Positions 1 through 6,144 are shown, counted from the stretch's first letter. The stretch: DNA of 7,076 bases from Pelagibacteraceae bacterium (GCA_002684895.1 NYVZ01000011.1:15309-22384), one strand, 5' to 3'. Numbers and translations: made by a program. Notes: generated by a model from the letters alone, not told the origin.

Positions 1-393
1 TTTGATAATCAGCTATGTTTTGAAGAATCTGATTTTAAAAATTTAAAATTTAAAAAAATTATGCTTATACAAAATACTAATTTAACAAGATCAATAGAAT
101 TAGATGAGAATTTGATCAAATTTAAATCTGACTTAATTTGTGATCAGCAAGCTAGATTGCAAAATAATTTTGAAGTAGAGGTTAAAGATATTTCATACCT
201 TAGAAATCTTGATTTATCTAATGTAATAGCATTATATCCAGGCGTAGGAGAAAATTTGGATTTCTTAAATGAGAATAAAATTAGTCTTAAATTTCTTTAT
301 AGAGAGTTTGATCAAATGACTAACCAGTATTGTAATAAAGGATTTTTTAATTTTAAAAAATTTATTCCTAAAATTATCAGTCAATTTGAATAA
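1..393 (+). CDS. C-terminal part of a photolyase/cryptochrome-like FAD protein (5' truncated)
   Basis: The frame is open from the first base with no stop, so the 130 visible residues are the tail of a longer protein; the ATG at 61 is probably internal. The last third reads Tyr-Pro-x-Val-Gly, then LYREFD, then NKGFFNFKKFIPKII at the very end. From memory this resembles the end of photolyase-like proteins of marine alphaproteobacteria, which finish with a pattern like RxWDxxxWPxATxGFFxFKxxIPxLL and have Y-x-P-V-G about 30 residues earlier. In those proteins the FAD-binding helical domain comes first and a Rossmann-like domain follows, the reverse of classical photolyases. If so, the missing N-terminal part carries FAD and the protein acts in light-driven DNA repair or light sensing. 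The Trp-Pro-x-Ala-Thr part is replaced here by Gln-Tyr-Cys-Asn-Lys. Coding is certain; the family call is moderate. No clear intrinsic terminator follows. Confidence 0.5.
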   Translation, partial: FDNQLCFEESDFKNLKFKKIMLIQNTNLTRSIELDENLIKFKSDLICDQQARLQNNFEVEVKDISYLRNLDLSNVIALYPGVGENLDFLNENKISLKFLYREFDQMTNQYCNKGFFNFKKFIPKIISQFE

Positions 394-415
394 TTATAAT
401 TATATATAAATCCAA

Positions 416-451
416 TATTCAATTAATAATTGTATAAAGGTTAATTGAATA
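416..451. promoter_or_regulatory. Perfect 11-bp inverted repeat upstream of the transporter operon
   Basis: TATTCAATTAA (416-426) is exactly complementary to TTAATTGAATA (441-451), separated by 14 bases. It lies 23 bases after the upstream stop codon and 46 bases before the binding-protein start. No T-tract follows, so it is not a standard terminator. It could be an operator for a dimeric regulator or the first hairpin of a structured leader. A weak -35-like TTGAAT (445-450) lies inside the right arm, with a poor -10-like TTAAAA at 467-472, so a protein bound here could compete with RNA polymerase. The arms are almost pure A/T, so chance is a real alternative. Confidence 0.4.
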
Positions 452-455
452 ATCG

Positions 456-494
456 CCCCATATGAGTTAAAAATTTGCAACTAACAAAGGGGGA
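456..494 (+). promoter_or_regulatory. Strong Shine-Dalgarno with possible masking hairpin
   Basis: The binding-protein start has an AAAGGGGGA ribosome binding site (486-494) ending 3 bases before the ATG. The only other GC-rich stretch of the leader is CCCC at 456-459, which can pair with the G run at 489-493. Between them AGTT (465-468) can pair with AACT (479-482), giving a two-step hairpin that would hide the ribosome binding site. The pairings are seen in the sequence; a regulatory role is inference, and the 4-bp outer stem is weak unless stabilised by a ligand or protein. Confidence 0.35.
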
Positions 495-497
495 TAG

Positions 498-1823
498 ATG
501 AAAAAATTTATTTCATTTATAATTGCACTTTTATTTGCAACTCAAGCTTTTGCACAAAATGTTGTTATCGTAACATCATTTCCAAAAGATTTGTCAGGCA
601 AATTTAAAGCTGCATTTGAAAAAAAACATCCAAATATTAAAGTTGAAATAGTTGGAAAAAAAACTACTGCTGGAATTAAGTATATCCAGGAGACTAAATC
701 TAACAATACAACAGATCTATTCTGGGCTTCAGCGCCAGACGCGTTTGAAGTATTAAAAGGTGATGGGTTACTTCAAAAGTATACATCAAAAGCAAAAGGG
801 ATTCCTTCTAAAGTAGGATCTTACCCTGTAAATGATCCAGCGGGTTATTATACAGGTTTTGCCGCAGCCGGTTATGGAATGATGTGGAATAAAAGATATT
901 TGAAGGCAAACAAACTTCCAGCGCCACAGCAATGGTCAGACTTAGCTAAACCAATATACTTTGGTCATGTTGGAATGAGTGCTCCATCTAGATCTGGAAC
1001 TACACACTTAACTGTCGAGACATGGTTACAAGGTGTAGGTTTCAACAAAGGTTGGGAATTATCTAAAAAGATGGCAGCAAACTTTAAAACAGTTACTGCT
1101 AGAAGCTTTGGTGTCCCAGATGGAGTTAACAGTGGTGATTTCGGAGTAGGTATCGTAATTGATTTCTTCGGTTTATCATCAATTGGAAGTGGTTTCCCAG
1201 TTGGATTTGTATATCCAGAAGTATCAACGCTTGTTCCAGCTAACATTGGAGTCATAACAAATGCGCCAAATAAAAAAAACGCGCAAAAATTTATTGATTT
1301 CCTTTTAACAGCTAAAGGACAAGAAACTCTTCTAGATCCAAAAATAAGAAGACTTCCTGTTAATCCAAAAACTTACTCTAAGGCACCAAAAGACTTCCCT
1401 AATCCGTTTAAAGATAAGTCAATTGGAGCAAAAGTTAAGTTTGATGTCAATCTATCAAAAAGCAGATACAATTTAGTAAATTCTCTTTTTGATGTAATGA
1501 TTACATACAGATTAGATGAGCTAAGAAGCGCAATGGCGGCTGTTTATAAAGCAGAAGCTAAATTAAAAAAGAAAGATAATAAAAAAGCTAGAGCTTTAAT
1601 CAAAGAAGCAAGAGCTTTAATTGCTGCACTTCCTATTTCAGAAGCTAAGGCTAACGATGCTGAATTTAACAAAATCTTTAAGAAGAAAAGAAAAAAAGCT
1701 AAAGATATTGAGAAATATAAAGGTACTCGTCAGGCTGAAGTTGAAGCTGAGTGGGATAAAATTGTAGTAAAAAATTATTCGGAAGCGAAGAAAAAAGCTG
1801 AAAAAGCTTTAAAGCTTTTATAA
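498..1823 (+). CDS. Periplasmic ABC transporter substrate-binding protein, Fbp/Afu/AEP-type, with C-terminal extension
   Basis: This protein captures the solute in the periplasm and hands it to the permease encoded next. Residues 1-19 form a signal peptide (Lys-Lys, hydrophobic core, AFA before Gln20). Residues 21 to about 320 form the two-lobed binding fold: VVIVTSFP first strand, LFWASAPDAFEVLK around 74-87, GYGMMWN at 125-131, the SAPSRSGTTH ligand-loop candidate at 161-170 and VIDFFGL at 220-226. Ferric-binding relatives carry a Tyr-Tyr pair at the last site; here it is Phe223-Phe224, preceded by Asp222, which argues against iron. The Ser/Thr-rich loop would suit a phosphate or phosphonate group. 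Relatives are usually about 330-350 residues; this one has 441, and residues from about 325 to the end are a Lys/Ala/Glu-rich, probably helical extension. The start is fixed by the signal peptide and an adjacent ribosome binding site. A terminator directly follows. Candidate ligands are 2-aminoethylphosphonate, sugar or glycerol phosphates, or iron; I cannot decide from sequence alone. Confidence 0.88.
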   Translation: MKKFISFIIALLFATQAFAQNVVIVTSFPKDLSGKFKAAFEKKHPNIKVEIVGKKTTAGIKYIQETKSNNTTDLFWASAPDAFEVLKGDGLLQKYTSKAKGIPSKVGSYPVNDPAGYYTGFAAAGYGMMWNKRYLKANKLPAPQQWSDLAKPIYFGHVGMSAPSRSGTTHLTVETWLQGVGFNKGWELSKKMAANFKTVTARSFGVPDGVNSGDFGVGIVIDFFGLSSIGSGFPVGFVYPEVSTLVPANIGVITNAPNKKNAQKFIDFLLTAKGQETLLDPKIRRLPVNPKTYSKAPKDFPNPFKDKSIGAKVKFDVNLSKSRYNLVNSLFDVMITYRLDELRSAMAAVYKAEAKLKKKDNKKARALIKEARALIAALPISEAKANDAEFNKIFKKKRKKAKDIEKYKGTRQAEVEAEWDKIVVKNYSEAKKKAEKALKLL

Positions 1824-1833
1824 TTAGTTAATC

Positions 1834-1871
1834 ACAAGCCCCTTAAATATTAAGGGGCTTGTTTTTTTTTT
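1834..1871 (+). terminator. Intrinsic terminator between binding protein and permease
   Basis: ACAAGCCCCTTAA (1834-1846) pairs perfectly with 1850-1862 to give a 13-bp stem with a 3-base loop (ATA), followed by ten T residues (1862-1871, the first also closing the stem). It begins 11 bases after the binding-protein stop and ends exactly before the permease ATG at 1872. This is a strong Rho-independent terminator. Since the permease has no other evident promoter, it probably works by partial read-through, lowering permease and ATPase expression relative to the binding protein. Confidence 0.95.
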
Positions 1872-3554
1872 ATGTTCAGAAATCTTTTTCTTAACTCTAC
1901 CTCATTAATAATAGGCACATTTCTATTATTGTTTTTGGTTATTCCAATTGTTCAAGTTTTCTATGTTTCTTTTTTAGATATTAATGGGGGCTTCACTTTA
2001 GTGAATTTTTCCGATTTTTTTAAAAATCAATTATTTATAGAATCTTTATATAATTCTTTTTATGTAGCTTTTTTTTCTGTAGTTTTGGCATCAGCTTTTG
2101 CATTACCATTAGCTTATTTTACATCGAGATTTAATTTTAGAGGTTCGGTTGTTATTCAAAGCCTTGGTTTTATACCTCTGATTATGCCACCTTTTGTAGG
2201 TGCGGTGGCGATGAAGCTTTTTTTTGGAACCAATGGTTCTGTTAATTTATTACTTGATCAATATTTTGGTTTTAAAATTCCATTTATGGAAGGGTTAAAT
2301 GGTGTAATTTTTGTTGAAGCAGTTCATTATTTTCCATTTATTTTAATTAATTTAATAACTAGTTTAAATAATATTGATCGATCAATGGAAGAGTCTGCTC
2401 AAAGTTTAGGCTCCAAGGGCTTTGGTTTATTTAGAAGGATAGTTTTACCACTTTCAATGCCAGGTTATATTGCTGGTGCAAGTTTGGTATTTTTAAAAGT
2501 TTTTGATGATCTTGGAACACCTTTACTTTTAGACATTAATAATATGCTAGCACCACAAGCATATTTAAGAATTTCATCAATTGGTATTAATGATCCTATG
2601 GGATATGTCATTGCAGTTATTTTAGTTGTAACGTCAATTCTTGCAGTTTGGGTAGCTAAGATTGCATTAGGAGGTAAAGATTACTCAATGCTTCAAAAGG
2701 GTGGTGGCGGAATGATCAAAAGAGAGATGAAGCCAAAACAAAAAATTGTTGCCTACTCAGTTGTTGGATTAATTCTATTTTTAGTTTTATCACCCCATAT
2801 AGCTTTAACTCTTTTATCATTTGGAACAATCTGGTCGTTTAGTGTGGCTCCAGATGCCTACACTATCAGTCATTATAAAAGTATTATTTTTGAAAACAGT
2901 ATTTTTATAAAAAATACAATGTTGTATTGTACAATAGCTGCATTCATTGACATTGTTCTAGCATTTTTTATTTCTTATATTGTACTAAGAACAAAAATTA
3001 AAGGTCGATACCTGTTAGATTACGTTGCGATGAGCGCAATCGCTATTCCTGGGCTAGTTCTTGGTATAGGGTACTTAAGAACATTTAACGAGTTTACTAA
3101 TCCTCTAGATGGCAAACCTCTTGCTAGCTGGTGGTTTATGATTGTATTAATTTTAGCTGTAAGGAGATTACCTTATGCGTTAAGAGCAGCAAATGCTGCA
3201 TTGATGCAAATTAGTAAATTTTTAGAAGAGTCCGCAGAGTCATTGGGTGCAAGAAAAGTTACAATATTTAGAAAAATTTTAGTGCCATTAATGACTGGGG
3301 GGCTGTTAGCAGGATTTATTACCAGTTTTTCAACTGCAACAGTTGAATTATCTGCTACTATAATGTTGGTTTCAACTGAAACAGATGCACCATTAGCATA
3401 TGGAATTTATTCATATATGCAAACTGCAGCTGGACGAGGACCTGGGGCTGCATTAGGTATGATAGGCGTTTTAATTGTTGCTGTAGGGACTTATTTTTCA
3501 CAAAGCATTATAGATAAAAAATATAAAAAAACAGGAGAAACAGAAAATGGGTAA
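1872..3554 (+). CDS. Fused two-domain ABC transporter permease
   Basis: Inner-membrane channel of the importer. Two BPD_transp_1 units are fused in one 560-residue chain, as in FbpB/AfuB and in the fused 2-aminoethylphosphonate permeases. Each half has its own cytoplasmic EAA loop, which contacts the ATPase: EESAQSLGSKG at 173-183 followed by LPLSMPG, and EESAESLGARK at 452-462 followed by VPLMTGG. The first transmembrane helix spans about 11-34; further hydrophobic helices lie near 60-83, 95-117, 143-164, 199-217, 243-264, 291-317, 347-372, 383-403, 418-432, 474-497 and 525-543. The linker near 268-290 is Gly- and Lys-rich. The ATG at 1872 directly follows the terminator T-tract and has no Shine-Dalgarno. 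The next in-frame Met is near residue 105 and would lose the first helices, so 1872 is the best start despite this. The end overlaps the ATPase gene by 8 bp. The family is clear; the substrate is not. Confidence 0.93.
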   Translation: MFRNLFLNSTSLIIGTFLLLFLVIPIVQVFYVSFLDINGGFTLVNFSDFFKNQLFIESLYNSFYVAFFSVVLASAFALPLAYFTSRFNFRGSVVIQSLGFIPLIMPPFVGAVAMKLFFGTNGSVNLLLDQYFGFKIPFMEGLNGVIFVEAVHYFPFILINLITSLNNIDRSMEESAQSLGSKGFGLFRRIVLPLSMPGYIAGASLVFLKVFDDLGTPLLLDINNMLAPQAYLRISSIGINDPMGYVIAVILVVTSILAVWVAKIALGGKDYSMLQKGGGGMIKREMKPKQKIVAYSVVGLILFLVLSPHIALTLLSFGTIWSFSVAPDAYTISHYKSIIFENSIFIKNTMLYCTIAAFIDIVLAFFISYIVLRTKIKGRYLLDYVAMSAIAIPGLVLGIGYLRTFNEFTNPLDGKPLASWWFMIVLILAVRRLPYALRAANAALMQISKFLEESAESLGARKVTIFRKILVPLMTGGLLAGFITSFSTATVELSATIMLVSTETDAPLAYGIYSYMQTAAGRGPGAALGMIGVLIVAVGTYFSQSIIDKKYKKTGETENG

Positions 3555-4590
3555 TATAATTAATATAAAAAATATCAATGTATCTTATGGAAAAAATCAT
3601 GTTCTGAAAGATGTTAATATTGATATTCAAGAAAAAGATTTTTTTACATTTCTCGGTCCTTCAGGATGTGGGAAAACAACTTTGTTAAGACTTATAGCTG
3701 GATTTGAACAATCTCAATCTGGTGAGCTACTTATTGCTGGAAAGGAAGTCTCCAAGCTTAATCCATGGGAGAGAGATGTGGGACTAGTGTTTCAAAATTA
3801 TGCTTTGTGGCCGCATATGACAGTATTTAAAAATATTAGTTTTGGCTTAGAAGAAAAGAAAGTACCAAAAAATGAAATTAATGATCGAGTTGATGAAGTA
3901 TTAGAACTTGTGGGTATGCAAGAGTTAAAGCATCGTTACCCTTATCAATTATCTGGCGGTCAACAACAACGAGTAGCTTTAGCTAGAACAATAGTAGTTA
4001 GACCTAAAGTTCTGCTTCTCGATGAACCATTATCTAACTTAGATGCTAAATTAAGAAATCAAATGAGAGTAGAACTACTTGAGCTTCATAATAAGTTACA
4101 GATAACGACAATTTTCGTAACACATGATCAAGAGGAGGCCAATTCAATATCTGATAATATTGCGATTTTTAATGACGGGATTATTCAACAAGTTGGTGCG
4201 CCAATTGACTTATATAATCATCCGAAAAATTTATTTGTAGCTAATTTTTTGGGTACAATAAATGTATTAAATGGTGAAATACAAAATGGATACTTCAAAA
4301 GTACAAAAAACTTTAAACTCCAAAATATGGAAAGTGAAAATAAATCTAATTGTTCCTTGTTAATAAGACCTCAAAATATTACATTTATAAGGCGTAGTGA
4401 AACTGACCAATTATTTGAGGGTAAAATTGAGAGTAAAGAATTTTTGGGAAATATAATTAGATATCAGGTATTGTCTAATGATCATTTGATCACAGTAGAT
4501 AATATTCATGAAGGAAAAGAAAAAATTTTTTCAAGGAATGAAAACGTAGAATTTTTTATAAATCCTGAAATGTCACAAGTAATTCAGTGA
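3547..4590 (+). CDS. ABC transporter ATP-binding protein, PotA/FbpC type
   Basis: Cytoplasmic ATPase that drives import through the fused permease. In order: Walker A GPSGCGKTT (37-45), Q-loop Gln83 in VFQNYALWPH, signature LSGGQQQR (135-142), Walker B VLLLDE (155-160), D-loop SNLDAKLR (163-170) and switch His193 in VTHDQEE. All catalytic residues are intact. A TOBE-like regulatory domain occupies about 235-345, including LLIRPQNITF (271-280). The length (347) is normal for the family. An AGGAG ribosome binding site (3533-3537) lies 9 bases before the ATG, inside the end of the permease gene, and the 8-bp overlap points to coupled translation. Its own stop overlaps the GTG start of the phosphatase gene. 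FbpC, AfuC and phosphonate-type ATPases share this architecture, so it does not fix the substrate. Confidence 0.95.
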   Translation: MGNIINIKNINVSYGKNHVLKDVNIDIQEKDFFTFLGPSGCGKTTLLRLIAGFEQSQSGELLIAGKEVSKLNPWERDVGLVFQNYALWPHMTVFKNISFGLEEKKVPKNEINDRVDEVLELVGMQELKHRYPYQLSGGQQQRVALARTIVVRPKVLLLDEPLSNLDAKLRNQMRVELLELHNKLQITTIFVTHDQEEANSISDNIAIFNDGIIQQVGAPIDLYNHPKNLFVANFLGTINVLNGEIQNGYFKSTKNFKLQNMESENKSNCSLLIRPQNITFIRRSETDQLFEGKIESKEFLGNIIRYQVLSNDHLITVDNIHEGKEKIFSRNENVEFFINPEMSQVIQ

Positions 4591-5252
4591 GACTATACGA
4601 TTACAAATTAATTATCTTTGATCTTGATGGAACTTTAGTTGATTCAAAATTAGATATTCTTAATGCCAACAATAGAACTTTAAAAAAATTTGGTTTTAAA
4701 CAAATCTCACGTGCCCAAATAAAAGCAATTGTTGGCCAAGGTATTATGGGAAATATTAATTTTTCACTCAAAATTAATAAAGAACAATCCAGTGAAAAAC
4801 AAAAAAAAAGTATGTTTAAATATTTTTACAATTTTTATAAAAAAAACGTTTATGTAAAATCGAAAGCTTATCCCAATATAGACATGTTTCTTAAACGATT
4901 GAAAAAAAATAATATCAAAATTGCTGTTGCATCAAACAAACTTGAAAATTTAACAAAAATTGTAATTAAAAAGTCTAAGTTAAGTAAATATTTTAAAGTA
5001 ATTTGTGGAGGCAACACATTTAGATACAAAAAACCTCATCCAGGTATGTTAAATGCATTAATAAAAAAAATGAAAATGAAGAAAAGCGATTGTTTATTTA
5101 TTGGCGACAGTGAGCATGATTACGAGGCTGCACATAATTCAAAAGTTGATTTTTTGTTAAAACTCAATGGTTTTACAAAAAAGCCAAAATCATATTTTAA
5201 ATGTAGGAAATTTTTAAATTACAAATCACTACTAAAAAATATTAGTATTTAA
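4587..5252 (+). CDS. HAD-superfamily phosphatase, phosphoglycolate-phosphatase-like
   Basis: Probably a cytoplasmic phosphomonoesterase. All four HAD motifs are present: motif I DLDGTLVDS (12-20) with nucleophile Asp12 and general acid/base Asp14, motif II VASNK with Ser116, motif III Lys148/Lys149 in YKKPHPGM, and motif IV GDSEHD (173-178) with Asp174 and Asp178 for Mg2+. Residues 21 to about 95 form the helical C1 cap, with a VGQGIMGN loop (49-56). The length of 221 fits the Gph/PGP family. Phosphonoacetaldehyde hydrolase has Ala at the second acidic position of motif I; Asp14 here indicates a phosphatase. The GTG start shares GTGA with the ATPase stop, a sign of translational coupling, and motif I would be lost with any later Met. 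Being the last gene of the transporter unit, it may dephosphorylate the imported solute or a product of it. The protein is Lys-rich in the cap and at the C-terminus. Confidence 0.88.
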   Translation: MRLYDYKLIIFDLDGTLVDSKLDILNANNRTLKKFGFKQISRAQIKAIVGQGIMGNINFSLKINKEQSSEKQKKSMFKYFYNFYKKNVYVKSKAYPNIDMFLKRLKKNNIKIAVASNKLENLTKIVIKKSKLSKYFKVICGGNTFRYKKPHPGMLNALIKKMKMKKSDCLFIGDSEHDYEAAHNSKVDFLLKLNGFTKKPKSYFKCRKFLNYKSLLKNISI

Positions 5253-5274
5253 TAAATTAAATATTTTAATTAAT

Positions 5275-5472
5275 TTATTCTTCTGTTTCTATTTGATCTG
5301 CAGACCTATTTTCTCGTTCTGATTTTATTAATTCCACTGCAGCATCGGGTATTTCTTCATCAGACTCTTCCCAAGCTTTGACTTCGTCAACTTCCAAGCC
5401 AAGCTTTTCAGCCAGTTCCTCTATACTAATATAGAGTTCATCTAGAGCATCAATAAAATCTTCGTAACTCAT
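5275..5472 (-). CDS. Small, extremely acidic XRE-like helix-turn-helix protein
   Basis: A 65-residue protein facing the phosphatase gene, 22 bases from its stop. The pattern F-x-x-A-L-x-x-L-x-x-S-x-x-E-L-A-x-x-L-G-L-x-x-x-x-V-x-x-W-E near 6-35, then IPDAAVELIKS, matches small Cro/XRE-like proteins that typically read FRxALxxLGLSQxELAxLLGVxxRTVxRWExGxxxIP. Helix 2 is about 17-24 and the recognition helix about 28-35. The composition is unusual: 24 acidic against 5 basic residues, net about -19, and recognition-helix positions that normally contact DNA are Glu/Asp. Ordinary DNA binding is therefore doubtful; protein binding or DNA mimicry is possible. On the minus strand an AAGGAAA element (5486-5492) precedes the ATG by about 14 bases, rather far. 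A possible promoter lies at 5505-5533. The conserved pattern argues that this is a real gene; function unknown. Confidence 0.7.
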   Translation of the reverse strand: MSYEDFIDALDELYISIEELAEKLGLEVDEVKAWEESDEEIPDAAVELIKSERENRSADQIETEE

Positions 5473-5504
5473 GAATATTTTTTTATTTCCTTATATTAAA
5501 AAAA

Positions 5505-5533
5505 AATTTATGTTCTGCAAACAAATAAATCAA
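5505..5533 (-). promoter_or_regulatory. Candidate sigma-70 promoter for the acidic HTH gene
   Basis: Read on the minus strand, TTGATT (5533-5528) and TAAATT (5510-5505) are separated by 17 bases, an ideal spacing. Transcription would start near 5498 and give a leader of about 25 bases that contains the AAGGAAA ribosome binding site. In so AT-rich a spacer, such matches can arise by chance. Confidence 0.35.
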
Positions 5534-5538
5534 TATTT

Positions 5539-5922
5539 ATGAAAAAAATTAAAAAAATATCTTTATTAACCATTTTAATTACCATTTTAATTTTCAGTGA
5601 TAATAAATTGTTTGCTAAAAGTAAAAAGGCAGAGCTAGACATGTTTTGCGGTGGTCTTTTAGTCAGAACATCTGGGTTAATCTCCAAAAATTTGTATAAA
5701 TTTAATGGTCAAGCACGCTCTCAACTAAGTAGACTTGATAAACATCTATTAAACAACGGCACAATACTTTTACAAAGAGGCTATGCCGGCGGAGCGGGTA
5801 AAAAAGATATTAATACTGGACTATCGTGGGCTAATAGGAAAGTTGGAAGTAACATTATGGTAATTTTAAAAAAAGGTAGCTCGCAAAACAGAACCATTAA
5901 AAATTGTCTTTCAAGATATTAA
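5539..5922 (+). CDS. Small exported protein of unknown function
   Basis: I do not recognise this 127-residue protein. Residues 1-26 look like a signal peptide: a Lys-rich start (MKKIKKIS), a hydrophobic core to about Phe19, and LFA at 24-26 before KSKK, so the mature form is probably periplasmic and about 100 residues. The mature part is basic and has exactly two cysteines, Cys37 (MFCGGLL) and Cys123 (KNCLSRY), near its two ends; they could form a disulfide. A Gly/Ala-rich turn RGYAGGAGKKD lies at 80-90. There is no lipobox and no second membrane helix. The ATG lacks a Shine-Dalgarno (upstream is AATAAATCAATATTT), so initiation may be weak or leaderless; the signal peptide supports this start. 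It is divergent from the acidic HTH gene with a 66-base spacer. Confidence 0.75.
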   Translation: MKKIKKISLLTILITILIFSDNKLFAKSKKAELDMFCGGLLVRTSGLISKNLYKFNGQARSQLSRLDKHLLNNGTILLQRGYAGGAGKKDINTGLSWANRKVGSNIMVILKKGSSQNRTIKNCLSRY

Positions 5923-5944
5923 TAGATTTAGTAATTTTTTCATT

Positions 5945-6084
5945 CTCGATGTTATTAAAGGGGGTGTGGCCCTTTCGAGCCACTGGGTTTATGAGAATAT
6001 AGAGAAAAATGTATTACTATAAGTAATTCTATATAAAAAGTTATCAGATTAAACCAGGGGTGAATGAGAATACCTCATATCTCA
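5945..6084 (+). ncRNA. Candidate structured RNA or 5' leader in the 222-base gap
   Basis: This gap (5923-6144) has no credible ORF but many complementary segments. Seen directly: CTCGA 5945-5949 with TCGAG 5975-5979, enclosing AAGGG 5958-5962 with CCCTT 5970-5974; alternatively GTGGC 5966-5970 with GCCAC 5979-5983, which excludes the first fold. Next, CTGG(G)TTTA 5983-5991 pairs with TAAACCAG 6050-6057 with one bulged G. Within it, ATATAGA 5997-6003 pairs with TCTATAT 6028-6034, and within that ATTACT 6013-6018 pairs with AGTAAT 6022-6027. Finally ATGAG 6064-6068 pairs with CTCAT 6074-6078, or TGAGA with TCTCA at 6080-6084. GC-rich bases gather in these stems. It could be a cis-regulatory leader of the gene at 6145 or an independent small RNA. 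I do not recognise it as a known family. Confidence 0.4.
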
Positions 6085-6144
6085 AATTTGCATGTCCAAG
6101 TAAAATTATATTTATTTACAATTTTGATTATGCTTAAATAAGGC

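Noticed and set aside
61..393. ATG at 61 as the true start of a 110-residue protein
   Set aside because: The same frame is open back to position 1, and no good ribosome binding site precedes 61 (upstream is A/T only), so a longer truncated gene is more likely.
394..497. Pho box or known riboswitch upstream of the operon
   Set aside because: I looked for CTGTCAT-like direct repeats and for familiar riboswitch cores and found none.
965..1255. A 96-codon open frame on the minus strand inside the binding-protein gene
   Set aside because: It lies wholly within a well-supported gene on the other strand, has Pro/Thr-rich content typical of antisense frames and has no recognisable domain.
1802..1819. 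18-base perfect palindrome at the end of the binding-protein gene
   Set aside because: It encodes Lys-Ala-Leu-Lys-Leu in a Lys/Ala-rich tail with repetitive codons, has no loop and is next to a much better terminator; composition explains it.
4587..5252. Phosphonoacetaldehyde hydrolase (phosphonatase) identity for the HAD protein
   Set aside because: Motif I reads DLDGT with Asp at the second acidic position, where phosphonatases have Ala.
5254..5276. A/T-only inverted repeat between the phosphatase and acidic HTH genes (AAATTAA/TTAATTT; also ATTAAA/TTTAAT)
   Set aside because: It could be a bidirectional terminator for the two converging genes, but there is no G/C in the stem and such repeats are expected by chance at this base composition.
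5957..5975. Terminator for the exported-protein gene at 5539-5922
   Set aside because: AAAGGG/CCCTTT forms a hairpin but no T-tract follows; it fits better as part of the structured gap.
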